This document shows, piece after piece, positions 1 to 8,376 of a DNA stretch of 18,648 nucleotides. Each line of letters begins with the position of its first letter. Position 1 is the stretch's first letter. The notes beneath the pieces were generated by a model. It did no database searches. It saw only the letters and a program-made list of their open reading frames with translations, and was not told the DNA's origin. The stretch is from positions 1 to 18,648 of the forward strand of contig JANBQC010000558.1 of NCBI GenBank assembly GCA_027576995.1, written 5' to 3'. The position numbers and the translations under genes were made by a program. The DNA is from Dimargaris cristalligena (taxonomy: Eukaryota > Kickxellomycota > Dimargaritomycetes > Dimargaritales > Dimargaritaceae).

Positions 1-12
1 GGCAGTGTGAAT

Positions 13-171
13 GCAGGGGTATCATCTGGTCAGGGGTAGGGGTGCATCACAGTCAAGGGTATAAAATATAATAATAGGAAAAACAATATAATAATGAAAA
101 TGGAGGGAAAACTGACTATACTCGTCAGGGGTAGGGGCAGGGGTAGGGGCTCATTCACTCATCAGGGGTGT
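13..171. repeat. G-rich CAGGGGTA-type degenerate repeat
   Basis: Copies of the short word CAGGGG, often followed by TA and another GGGG, occur at about 14, 31, 126, 138 and 164. The copies are separated by AT-rich sequence (about 60-120), so this is a dispersed degenerate minisatellite rather than a clean tandem array. The left edge of the window cuts the region, so its full length is unknown. It does not match the usual fungal telomere unit TTAGGG. Confidence 0.6.
128..149 (+). other. Predicted G-quadruplex motif
   Basis: Four perfect GGGG runs (128-131, 134-137, 140-143, 146-149) are separated by the two-base loops TA, CA and TA. This meets the strict definition of an intramolecular G-quadruplex with four tetrads and short loops. 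A second half-motif with two GGGG runs lies at 33-42. No gene is close enough to assign a regulatory role. Confidence 0.7.
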
Positions 172-1215
172 ACTTCCGATAAGTGCGAAAAATGGATTAA
201 AAATAAAAGTAAGTAAAAAATATGGTAAGTTCACCACACCTAGCTATACACATATTATCTCTTAGGGTTAGTAGCTATATGTATAGAAAGGAATAATCTA
301 ATATCTGTGACAAAAAGTAGCCATTGGCTTTATTATGCATTTATAATATCCACAGCAACCCTTAATCTACCTGGACAGAGCTATGCCTTGAATGAGCAGT
401 AGTGCTATTAATGTATTTAGACATTGGCAAGAAATGTGGTGATAAAGAATAGGAATATATCTAACTGGACAATGTGGATGAAGTGTACATGATAAAAGGG
501 TCAGTAAGTGTGAACAGAAGGTTGTATTAGCAATGATTGGAGAGGACAGTGATGATGTACCTTACTTTTATCTAAGCAGGAAACAAATGACAACAGTCAT
601 ACTATACTTGTCTACCACAGGGAATGTTCCTATTATCTTTGAAATGAATGCCTCTACATATGGGCAGAGGAGTACCATTATTGGCAAAGGTACCATTGCA
701 TTCAGGGAATTGATGGGTGCCTGCCATCCAGATGTGTAGAACTGTCATGTAAGCGACCTTTGTGATTGATTTGAATTAAAAGGGAGGTTACAATACAAGG
801 GAAGGTCAGCTAAACAATCTTAATATGTTAGCTTTCTTAAAAATCAAATTCATCAATGCCCCCACCAGATTCATTTTTGCTGGTAATGGAGCATCTTTAT
901 CTGGGGAGGCCAGGGATATCCCCATTACAGACCATTGGCCCAAGTCAGTGGCAGGTGACATGCTTATGTTATTACATTGCCAATACCGACTATCTTTTCC
1001 ACAGTGGGAAATTTTGATGTAATTTCACTATGTGACCATACAATAGAACCTTCTTGTTCTCCTACCAATACACCTTTATTACTGGGCCAGGGTGTGGGTT
1101 CCTCGAGGTTATAAAAACTGCCACATTATCCCCCTATAGTGTTCAATTAATTTCTAATTAAAATCATTACCTCGATAAAAATGTATTTCATCACCAAGCT
1201 AAATATTAAGGGCAA
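172..1215. other. AT-rich intergenic stretch, no supported gene
   Basis: Only short open frames are present, for example a 68-codon frame at 533-739 and a 65-codon frame at 825-1022. Neither shows a recognisable motif, a signal peptide or partner exons. A faint resemblance to Copia polyprotein words was considered and not accepted. I see no RNA gene here. Confidence 0.5.
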
Positions 1216-1251
1216 GGATCGGCCCAGTAGGGATTACCCTACGGCCGATCC
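1216..1251. repeat. Strong inverted repeat / hairpin
   Basis: GGATCGGCC at 1216-1224 pairs perfectly with GGCCGATCC at 1243-1251. GTAGGG at 1227-1232 pairs perfectly with CCCTAC at 1237-1242. The loop is ATTA (1233-1236) and the only flaw is a two-base CA bulge (1225-1226). That gives 15 paired bases, mostly G-C, inside an AT-rich region. A TATAAAA-like word follows at about 1264, but no gene starts downstream. Confidence 0.75.
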
Positions 1252-1738
1252 CAGGGCCCCGATTATAAAACCCATACACTGGGTATTACAAAAAGTAAGT
1301 TGATTATATCATATATACACATTGGTAATACCAGCATTTTTAGTATCGCCATTCACCCTTTATATACTGCTACATTGGTGACCATTACGCTGCCGTATGG
1401 TGGTTGGAATGATTAATGCCGATATAACAGTTAGTGAAAGGGTGGGTGAAAGGAGGACTGGGGCGGTGGCTATTTGCTTCCGAGTAGTTATATTGACTCT
1501 TTCTCTCATTGCAACTACAGCCGTGTATAGCCTTCCGATGGGTTTGCTGTTAAAATGCAGATGTTCCTTTCTAATGCATAATGGTTTCTAACCAACATAT
1601 CTTGTCTTAAATTGCCTTATGAATTATATATCCCTCCCGATGTATATTAAGAATGCACTTAGGTCAATAAAATAATCGACCCAATAGTGCGGCAGTGATG
1701 CCCCCCCCCTTCCCGGGCCTTTTCCCTCCTCAACCAAG
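1252..1738. other. Intergenic stretch with poly-C tract
   Basis: A 64-codon frame at 1397-1591 has one hydrophobic segment but no other support. Nine consecutive C residues lie at 1701-1709, at the start of a pyrimidine-rich tract running to about 1960. TATATA at about 1626 and the pyrimidine-rich tract could serve as promoter and leader for the small frame that follows. Confidence 0.4.
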
Positions 1739-1891
1739 ATGGTGTCGCCAAATGTTCCCCGGGGACGCGTCTTGCCCTTTTTATCGCTTCCCCCGCTGCT
1801 CTTTCTGGCTGCTGCGATGTCCAATTTCCTCTCCCGGCAACATAACCTTCATTTCCGTTCAACACCACCAACCACCGTTACCATCAAGTAA
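1739..1891 (+). CDS. Possible 50-residue signal-anchor peptide (hypothetical)
   Basis: I do not recognise this frame. It begins at an ATG in good context (CCAAGATGG) and ends at TAA, giving 50 residues. Arginines at positions 7 and 10 precede a hydrophobic run from about residue 11 to 30 (core LPFLSLPPLLFLAAAM), followed by R33. That charge pattern is typical of a secretion signal or membrane anchor. The rest is short, basic and threonine/proline-rich. The stop sits at a possible weak splice donor (AAGTAATC), so this could be the first exon of a longer gene, but I found no convincing second exon downstream. The sequence is pyrimidine-rich like a fungal leader, so chance composition could also produce the hydrophobic run. 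Confidence 0.2.
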   Translation: MVSPNVPRGRVLPFLSLPPLLFLAAAMSNFLSRQHNLHFRSTPPTTVTIK

Positions 1892-3555
1892 TCGGAAATC
1901 ACTGCTCCTTTCCCGCTACCACGGGCAAACCCTCCCACACACTCCCCCCATCCGCCCTATTTTACTATTCATATAGATATAACCCGGCCCACTGATTGGG
2001 CTCTCAAAAACAGGGGGCGGGGCCCGTTACAGGTAGCCTGAATGAATGGCACTGACAAATGGGCCCATACAACATTTCGAATTCTTTTAGTATCCTGGGG
2101 AAACCAACTTTTAAACCAATTCCCTGTATTAGTCAACTCAAAATAAATCATAGGACTTTACTTGGAGAATGCTAGTCAACTGGAATAGCAATTTCTAACA
2201 GGATAACCGTAACGTAATCCACAAACACCATCTTTAAACCTCCAGGTGGGGTATCGTTACTTATCCAATAATAATTGTCTGGCTAGTTGTAGAAATGCGG
2301 TGGTGGATATGTAAGACAAGCTGGGTGATTGTCCAATTCTTACTGTCAGTTTGTTGTATAGAGTAACCTATTACAGTGCAAGAGCGAAGAAGGGCTCAAC
2401 TTGGTGTACAAGTACACACCTAAAAGACTATATTCGATTGAAATATATTGATGCATGCTTTAAACGGCAAATACCATATTTGTTTAGTGGGCAGGTAGGT
2501 AGGTGGTCCCGCATCCAGTTTCCTAAGAATATTAGCTCTTTCAATATCGAATTTACAGCCTTGCTGGTGGCGGTGGACTCATAACCATGACATACCCCCT
2601 ATATTTACCTATTGCACCTACTCGTGGATGTTCCGGACTTACTCCCCGTCCTAGAAATTAACAGTATCGCGGGTCCGACCCATACTTTGTAACACTCTCG
2701 ATTTCCATATGATATGGTGGTATCTACAAAGTCCTGTGTGCATGAATCTCCCCATTAAAACGCTTCAATGCAAGGACTTTAATACCGTTAAAACCTCATC
2801 ATTTCGAACTGTGAATCGATGGATTTTGTTTAGTCAGAAAATTCCCTAAAAGGTATGGTGCACAGTTCGTTTGATTGCACGGAGTAATACATGTCTAAAT
2901 TTAGATTTACCTCAATCGTCAACCTAATAAAACACCACTTTGCCTTAACCACTTTTCCACGATAGTACTTGGTATTATGCTGACCGATTATTCTTTCCCG
3001 GCGTACATTTAAAGTGCTTCTCTGCGACACCTTCGTTGTTAATCACAGGGTTCTCCTCCTATTCTCATCAAAGGCTTCCAAATACCAACATATACTTTTC
3101 GATGTCGTCAGTAACATTTCTGGATGGCTTTGGTATTACCCCGCGTATAAATACTTTATCAAGGTTTTCCCCGCTTATTCCTTAGTATAGTCCTCCCCCT
3201 AGTTTATCCAATAAATCATTATACAATTTCCATCAGTTAGTACCGATGCCCTAGGCACTCATATATCGATATCCCCCTTGGCTATTTCTTATTGATAAGG
3301 TAAGAAATGATATGGCACCTGAAGCCAGATGTTTAGGTAACTTACCCATGTGGACTCTGACTCTGTATTAAAATAGTTAACAAAGGAAATGTTTTAAAGT
3401 ACAGCAGTTAGGATGAGAGTAATAGTGTTTACCTGAACCAAAGAAGGACCGCCTTCATGGCGGGCTGGGGAGGGAGTACTTAAAATGCAGGGTATAGTTC
3501 ATGTCATGATTGGTATTATGGCTTTCTACTTCCCCATGTCTAAGGTACAATATAC
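1892..3555. other. AT-rich intergenic stretch, no supported gene
   Basis: Several 60-77 codon frames exist (2351-2584 plus strand; 1969-2151 and 2830-3030 minus strand). They lack recognisable motifs, and one of them opens only with GTG. No tRNA-like T-loop/acceptor pairing and no tandem repeats were seen. Confidence 0.5.
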
Positions 3556-3845
3556 TGACGTGTCTATCTGCGTTTCTATTATTCTTATTGGACCTCCCGA
3601 GTCATCATTGCTTCACATTCTTCCGGGGTATCCCAACTTTAGTAAACCGCGCCATAATTGCATCTAAGTTTTAATAACCGTGCCAGGCTTTTATAAATGA
3701 CGTCCTTGATTGGCGAGGAGTCGTAATCATTACCATTACCAACCTGAAGTCGCACCATCGCACTTCCAATTACTTTACTTCCCCTTTTATATATATATAT
3801 TATTACTGCATACTCTTAATAAACCTTTGTCCAAACAGCACCGCC
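3556..3845 (+). repeat. Left arm of long diverged inverted repeat
   Basis: This arm matches the reverse complement of 4765-5064. A stretch of 180 bp (3605-3784 against 4832-5011) aligns with no gap and, counted by hand, 139 of 180 bases agree (about 77%). The outer end begins TGACGTGTCTATCTGCG and its partner ends as the near-complement. A (TA)n microsatellite at 3788-3803 interrupts this arm but not the other. Similarity fades toward the centre around 3845. No target-site duplication was seen at the outer edges. Confidence 0.85.
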
Positions 3846-4764
3846 GTCAATCAACGAATCGGGCTTTTCTTAGTAACTATTATAATGTTACAGGGCCCAT
3901 TGAAATGGGCTGGTCGAGGTTTAGTTTGAAAGAAATTATAGGTCTGGGGTTGGATTTCTTCATGTTCCCGAGGGTTTATTGCAGAGTACTGCAGATTTCA
4001 CGCATTTTGTATGGGGTATAGCAGTTCCATTCAGATATATTTTACACACTTTATATGTACATGGCTGTTAAGACTCGGCAACCCCAATCTAAGTACTAAT
4101 TGATTCGGGGGGATCGACAGACCTGCGTGTATAACAAAAGGTCTACAGTAGAACGAGGAACTGTGTCTAGTCAAGTCCTCCGCACCGTTTAAGAAACCCC
4201 GACTCTAGCCACTAGTCGTACAGTTTCACCTTCTAGACCCTACATATGTGCATAAATTAGAACATGTAGTAGTTATATTATAACCTGCCCATCAGGGGGT
4301 ATCAAGAGGCCCTGGGTCTGTGCAGGGAGGCGGAGGTGGGGAGAAAAACATTCGAAGGGGCTATTGTTCAAGCGTACCAGCTACATCATAGTACTAGTTG
4401 GACGACAAAAGGGGGAGGGGAACAATACTTGCGGTAACCTACTGGTAATCACGACTGTACGGTTTATTAGCTAGTGTTTCGCTAATAGTGAACCGGGACA
4501 TTTTTGAACATTGGCCAAAAGGCAGGTTTCCGGGAATTCCCACCAACTGTAGGGTACCTCGGCTTAAAATCCCGTGTATAATTGATACACGGCCGTTCTT
4601 GCTAGTCATAGTTTCGATGAGATTGGCCGATGATTATAGACATTGCCCGCCACCAAACCAAGTCAATCGCCCTCTTCTGCACCTGTCTCGGCAAATGACA
4701 TGGGGATGGAGGCATGAACTGGCGTTAACGATATAAGTGTTCCCCAGAGAAACCCACGCCATTC
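3846..4764. other. Spacer between inverted-repeat arms
   Basis: About 920 bp separate the two arms. The only longer frames are a run-on from the left arm (to 4021) and an 82-codon frame at 4488-4736 that opens with GTG. Neither has transposase, reverse transcriptase or other recognisable motifs. If this is a mobile element it is non-autonomous or decayed. Confidence 0.5.
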
Positions 4765-5064
4765 AGTGCCAATTGTTTTGTTTAGCCAAAGGCATATTCG
4801 GAGTATGCAGTAATGGTAAACATAGATCAATGGGGAAGTAAAGCAATTGGAAGTGCAATGGTGCGAGTTCTGGTTGGGAATGTTGATTATTATTTTTCCT
4901 CGTCAACCGAGGGTGCCCTTTATAAAGGAGCGTAATGGCTACTAAAACCGCGACGCAATTCTGGCGTGGTTTACTAAAGCTGGGATACCCTGGAAAACTG
5001 CAAAGCAGTGATGACTCGGACGGTGAAATAATAGTAATAATATTAACCGCAGACAGACACGTCA
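4765..5064 (-). repeat. Right arm of long diverged inverted repeat
   Basis: Reverse-complement partner of 3556-3845. The best-conserved blocks are 64 bp with 55 matches and 34 bp with 32 matches, by hand count. Read on the plus strand, both arms share a TAA and a TGA at equivalent codon positions in the same frame. The minus-strand frame is open for 100 codons here but broken by a stop in the other arm. This suggests a duplicated non-coding or already dead unit rather than two live genes. Confidence 0.85.
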
Positions 5065-5423
5065 ATTGTCATTGCCTGTGTGACACTTTACTCCCGCATG
5101 CCTAGCGCACAATATAATATCAAATTTGGATTTTACCGTGGATCCCACGAGTAAAGGGCATAAGATTACGACCAACTCCCATTCTCAATCGGTTGAAGGA
5201 TTTTTACGCTGATACGTAGCCAATCAGGACGATGAAACCCTATGATCCAACGGACCCCGTCATATTTATGAGTCTGTGCAAGGGGCTGTTGACGCCGAGG
5301 CTGACAACCGTTCTCTCCCATTCACCCGTCACATGAATAGAAGTAGCCTCAGGGAAATTGCAATAAGGTACTGCACGCACTGGAGTGACTTCGGCTATAT
5401 GACAAGTGTCTACTTAATGGCAT
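5065..5423. other. Upstream region of the chitin-binding gene
   Basis: No open frame of note. This probably contains distal promoter sequence for the gene starting at 5658. No specific factor site can be named with confidence apart from the inverted repeat that follows. Confidence 0.4.
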
Positions 5424-5469
5424 CCAGGTGGTAACTGCCTAACTGACCACACCTACCATAACCACCTGG
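5424..5469. promoter_or_regulatory. Inverted repeat upstream of TATA box
   Basis: CCAGGTGGT at 5424-5432 and its exact complement ACCACCTGG at 5461-5469 are separated by 28 bases. The right half lies 20 bases before the TATA box at 5489. Perfect spaced half-sites at this place suggest a binding site for a dimeric activator or repressor. The half-site is not the CGG triplet classically bound by Zn2Cys6 factors. Confidence 0.4.
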
Positions 5470-5488
5470 GCCGTGGATGGGGTCAACA

Positions 5489-5495
5489 TATAAAA
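5489..5495 (+). promoter_or_regulatory. TATA box of the chitin-binding gene
   Basis: TATAAAA lies 163 bases before the start codon. It is followed by a pyrimidine-rich leader without any ATG, so the codon at 5658 is the first AUG of the expected transcript. Confidence 0.6.
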
Positions 5496-5657
5496 GCCAG
5501 AGGTCGCCCCCCTCTCATTGCATTATCATCAGCCCCACCACTTCATCTCTCAACTGCATTCATATCTTGGCTCAACCCCCGACCATCTCTACCAAGAGCT
5601 TCGACATTTCCATTCTCTACAGGCCCTGTCTATCTCTATTTTTCCTCAGCTACTACA

Positions 5658-6351
5658 ATGGTTCGCTTCGTTATTGCTCTGACTCTCATGGCTCTCGCGG
5701 CCCCCCTTCTAGTGTCGGCTCAAGGCTCGCTTCCCGGTGGTGGTATGTAATTTACATTCATTATTATATTCAAACAGCCGTGAATAATGTTTAGTGACCT
5801 TCTTTCCTAACCATGTGGACTATTGCTATCTGATTTTAAACCATTAGAGTGCCACGCACCGTAATGTGAAACTAACTGAAATACCCAGGTGTAATTTGCA
5901 TGGATATTGGCATATTTACATGATTGTAGGATGCGATGCGACTCATACCTGTGTGGATGGTCAGTGTTGTAGCCAGTGGGGTTGGTGTGGTTTCGGGGAC
6001 ACCTTCTGCGGGACCGGTTGCCTGAACGGTCCGTGTTCGGCAAGTGATGGAAGCAACCCCCTGCCTATTGATTCCACGGGCGTCTCCACCGATGGCACTT
6101 GCGACTTTGATACGACTTGCCCTGATGGCCAATGCTGTAGTCAGTGGGGTTACTGTGGTGTAGGCGACGTCTTCTGCGGTACTGGCTGCCAGAGTGGTTC
6201 TTGCTCAGGCAGTGGCGAAATCAACCCTCAGCCTACCAATCCCACTGATGGCTCACCCGAAGGCTCTTGCAGCGCCACTAAAGCGTGCCCGTCCGGCCAG
6301 TGCTGCAGCCAATGGGGCTGGTGCGGGATCAGTTCCTCATTCTGCGCTTAA
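5658..6351 (+). CDS. Secreted protein with three hevein-like chitin-binding (ChtBD1) domains
   Basis: Two exons, 5658-5742 and 5930-6351, join in phase across a 187-nt GT-AG intron (donor GTATGT) and encode 168 residues. Residues 1-21 form a signal peptide (hydrophobic core ending LVSA, then QGS), so the protein should be secreted. Domain 1 spans C30-C64 and domain 2 spans C86-C120; each has all eight hevein cysteines and the sugar-binding motif SQWGWCG or SQWGYCG. Domain 3 (C142-C167) has the same motif but stops one residue after its sixth cysteine. The linkers are Gly/Ser/Pro/Asp-rich. ChtBD1 domains bind chitin and N-acetylglucosamine polymers. There is no catalytic domain, so it is probably a cell-wall-binding or chitin-masking lectin. 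It is too rich in W, G and C spacing matches to be anything else. The likely start is the first ATG after the TATA box. Confidence 0.93.
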
Positions 6352-6771
6352 ATGAACAATGTTTTAAGTCGTATTAGAAAAGTATTCTCGTGCCCCACTT
6401 ATCAAGGGCTCCATCAACTTCAATACGTTGTATTTCCTAGCTAACTAATATGTCTTTACATTTTTAAAAAAATTAACCACTTCTCCGTGCCAATTCCGTT
6501 TCTGGTATTGGCCTATTTTAAAATGCATTTTATGTGCATATGTGCTACCTAAGCAATTTGCGCCCAGTCATGTTTATATCGCCCTGCCTATATTTCACTT
6601 ACACTTTATTTTGTAAGCCTTTAGTCGATTACTGGTTCTTTTTTGGACTCTTTATATTTAAATCATTTGATTAATAACTCATTTGTATCTGCCGTACGCA
6701 TATTATAGCGATAGTGTAGCATGGTATATATAAGTTACTCTGCCAAATCTATTAGTGCACAGGAAAAACTA
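6352..6771. other. 3' region of chitin-binding gene and AT-rich spacer
   Basis: Very AT-rich, with an A-rich run near 6465-6473. No clear AATAAA was seen close to the stop codon, so the poly(A) site cannot be placed. No gene is visible. Confidence 0.45.
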
Positions 6772-7095
6772 TCAAACTAAGAAAAGTGATTTCAGTAGGG
6801 TTCTGAATTCAACGAGTGTATTAGAACGAGACAGTGGTACAAACGATGCAATCAGTCCTCGTAGCCCAAATAAAACATTATCCGAAATCCAACATTATCG
6901 CTGATAGATATTATCGACCTTTTGATGAGTATTTGTATTGCCGCCAGGATCCAATCTTACGGCGCTAGGTTTGGGGATACGATTGGGGGTTGCGGGCTCT
7001 TTTTCAGGGTGCTCTGGCGGCAAAGGGGGCGCACCCTGGCTGACAACGAGAGGGGCGTTGGCCGTATTAGCAGAAACCAAGTTGGGGCGGGACAT
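6772..7095 (-). pseudogene. GC-rich small gene or decayed gene with one internal stop
   Basis: On the minus strand an ATG in excellent context (ATCACCACCATGTCC) opens a 66-codon frame ending at TAA (6895-6897). The same frame then stays open for 40 more codons, to TGA at 6772-6774. The first part is proline-rich and probably disordered (PPLPPEHPEKEPATPNRIP). The second part looks like folded protein (LRGLIASFVPLSRSNTLVEF). The GC content is far above the flanks. Three readings are possible: a genuine 66-residue protein, a pseudogene broken by one stop, or a first exon ending at the good donor GCC|GTAAGA, for which I found no certain acceptor. I do not recognise the family. Confidence 0.3.
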
Positions 7096-7284
7096 GGTGG
7101 TGATTGAAACAGTTTAAATAATAAATAAGAATACGGTGTAAATATGCTAAATTGAATTCTACATCTCAATTATTCGCCATACAAGCGGAATAGCGCGTGG
7201 TCATTCTAGTAATTGTGAAAACACTAGTTGGGGCGTAAACATCCCGAGGGCGTGGAAATCCTCTCAAGAATCGACATATCATTT
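7096..7284. other. Upstream spacer of the minus-strand frame
   Basis: AT-rich, with an in-frame stop just before the ATG at 7095, which supports that ATG as the frame's true limit. No clear TATA box was identified. Confidence 0.3.
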
Positions 7285-7370
7285 GAAATGGTTGATAATA
7301 ATCAAGTTTATCATAATAACCATCGACTGAACTGATAACTGACTATTTAAAGTTGATCATCGACCATTTC
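7285..7370. repeat. Imperfect inverted repeat
   Basis: GAAATGGTTGAT at 7285-7296 and ATCGACCATTTC at 7359-7370 pair at 11 of 12 positions. The intervening 62 bases are full of smaller GAT/ATC palindromes such as TTGAT-AATA-ATCAA. It could be a small foldback (MITE-like) remnant or a cruciform-prone site. No flanking target duplication was seen. Confidence 0.4.
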
Positions 7371-7782
7371 ACGGCACTGCATTTTTAGGAAGCCTGTCAA
7401 TATAGGTTTTGATTTGGTATTTGAGTGCTTAACGGCCTTGCTACATCAGATTATTATTTAATCAAAGTACCTATTCCTTTGGGGGATTATGTAGTGCCAT
7501 CTGTGGAAAGAGAGAAGATATACTATCCAGTTACTAGACTGCAATTCGATACATAGGTCAGTCAGGGATGATTAACCTGGCCATCACTGTTACTTAATAT
7601 GTTCACCCACTAGTATCCATATTTAACATTACTTATCTTGAGTATCGTTAATAAATCTATTTACTAATTACTATACCTACGTACGCTCGCCAACTAATAC
7701 TACCAAAGGCACCCGGTTCTAACCATATGTCCCATGAACCCGATGGTCCAACTAGAACACCACATACCCCTCTACTCTACCC
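7371..7782. other. AT-rich spacer, nothing recognised
   Basis: No open frame, repeat or RNA structure that I can support. Confidence 0.4.
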
Positions 7783-8001
7783 ATGGCTACTGAATCCCCC
7801 GGTGATACTACAAGGGTGCCAACCAAGATCAACCTTGCCGTAGTAACACTTGGTACGTTACCAAAAGGTTCTGCTCGGCCCCTCAAGAACACTGCAACCA
7901 CGGCTTCCTCTTGGCATACCAGTCCTATGGGCAAACTAGTAACTACCTCAGGCTACTACACACATAAGTACTATCTCGGGCCCATCAATTGCCCAATATA
8001 A
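7783..8001 (+). CDS. Hypothetical 72-residue open frame
   Basis: An ATG in strong context (CCCATGGCT), after a pyrimidine-rich leader of about 40 bases, opens 72 codons ending in TAA. The product is Thr/Ser-rich and has no signal peptide, membrane segment or motif I recognise. A possible donor GGTACGTTA lies inside, so it could be part of a spliced gene, but no partner exon was found. The better base composition than its flanks is the main reason to mention it. It may be chance. Confidence 0.15.
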   Translation: MATESPGDTTRVPTKINLAVVTLGTLPKGSARPLKNTATTASSWHTSPMGKLVTTSGYYTHKYYLGPINCPI

Positions 8002-8261
8002 ACACCAGTCTACCCTAAAAGAGGCCCTCAGATGACCATCATTCTACTCGCTTCCTGTTACTGTACAATCACTGATTAGATGTATCTTGTGCCCTATTTA
8101 TCAATTCCAATAATAAATTACTATTCCTCAGTTATTTACGCCCGCACATACTCACTATTAACATTCACATTTGCCTTCGCATCCATACACTGTGGTCTCT
8201 AAGCCATTCCCTTAAAGCGGCATTTTTAGGCCTTATGGTTATATCATACCTTTTTCTTTAA

Positions 8262-8269
8262 TATAAATA
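8262..8269 (+). promoter_or_regulatory. Possible TATA box of first Zn2Cys6 gene
   Basis: TATAAATA lies 201 bases before the ATG at 8463. The surrounding sequence is AT-rich, so the match is only suggestive. Confidence 0.35.
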
Positions 8270-8302
8270 TTACTATTATTTCTTCCTACTTTGCCCTTTA
8301 AT

Positions 8303-8376
8303 ATGCTCCTAAAATGACGAATTCGCTGCCAGCGGCCACGCTTTTCCTGAACTACTGTGTCCATTCCCACCGATAA
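8303..8376 (+). promoter_or_regulatory. Two overlapping upstream ORFs in the leader
   Basis: A four-codon uORF (8303-8317) ends in an ATGA overlap with a second uORF of 20 codons (8314-8376). No other ATG occurs before the main start at 8463. If the TATA at 8262 is used, both lie in the mRNA leader and could dampen translation of the regulator. Confidence 0.3.

Noticed and set aside
533..960. Faint Copia-like words (GKGTI, then a LGRPG-type word) suggesting a dead retrotransposon.
   Set aside because: The words are in different frames, the catalytic and zinc-binding motifs are absent, and no long terminal repeats or reverse transcriptase are seen. A profile search would be needed to revive the idea.
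2351..3030. Short frames with weak resemblance to RNase H or reverse transcriptase of retroelements.
   Set aside because: Motif order is wrong, key residues are missing, and one frame lacks an ATG.
5477..5794. 105-codon frame overlapping the start of the chitin-binding gene.
   Set aside because: It begins at the TATA region and runs through leader, signal-peptide exon and intron in another frame; a shadow frame.
5866..5929. N-terminal part of an open frame leading directly into the chitin-binding domains.
   Set aside because: These codons are intron sequence; the spliced form supplies a proper signal peptide in phase.
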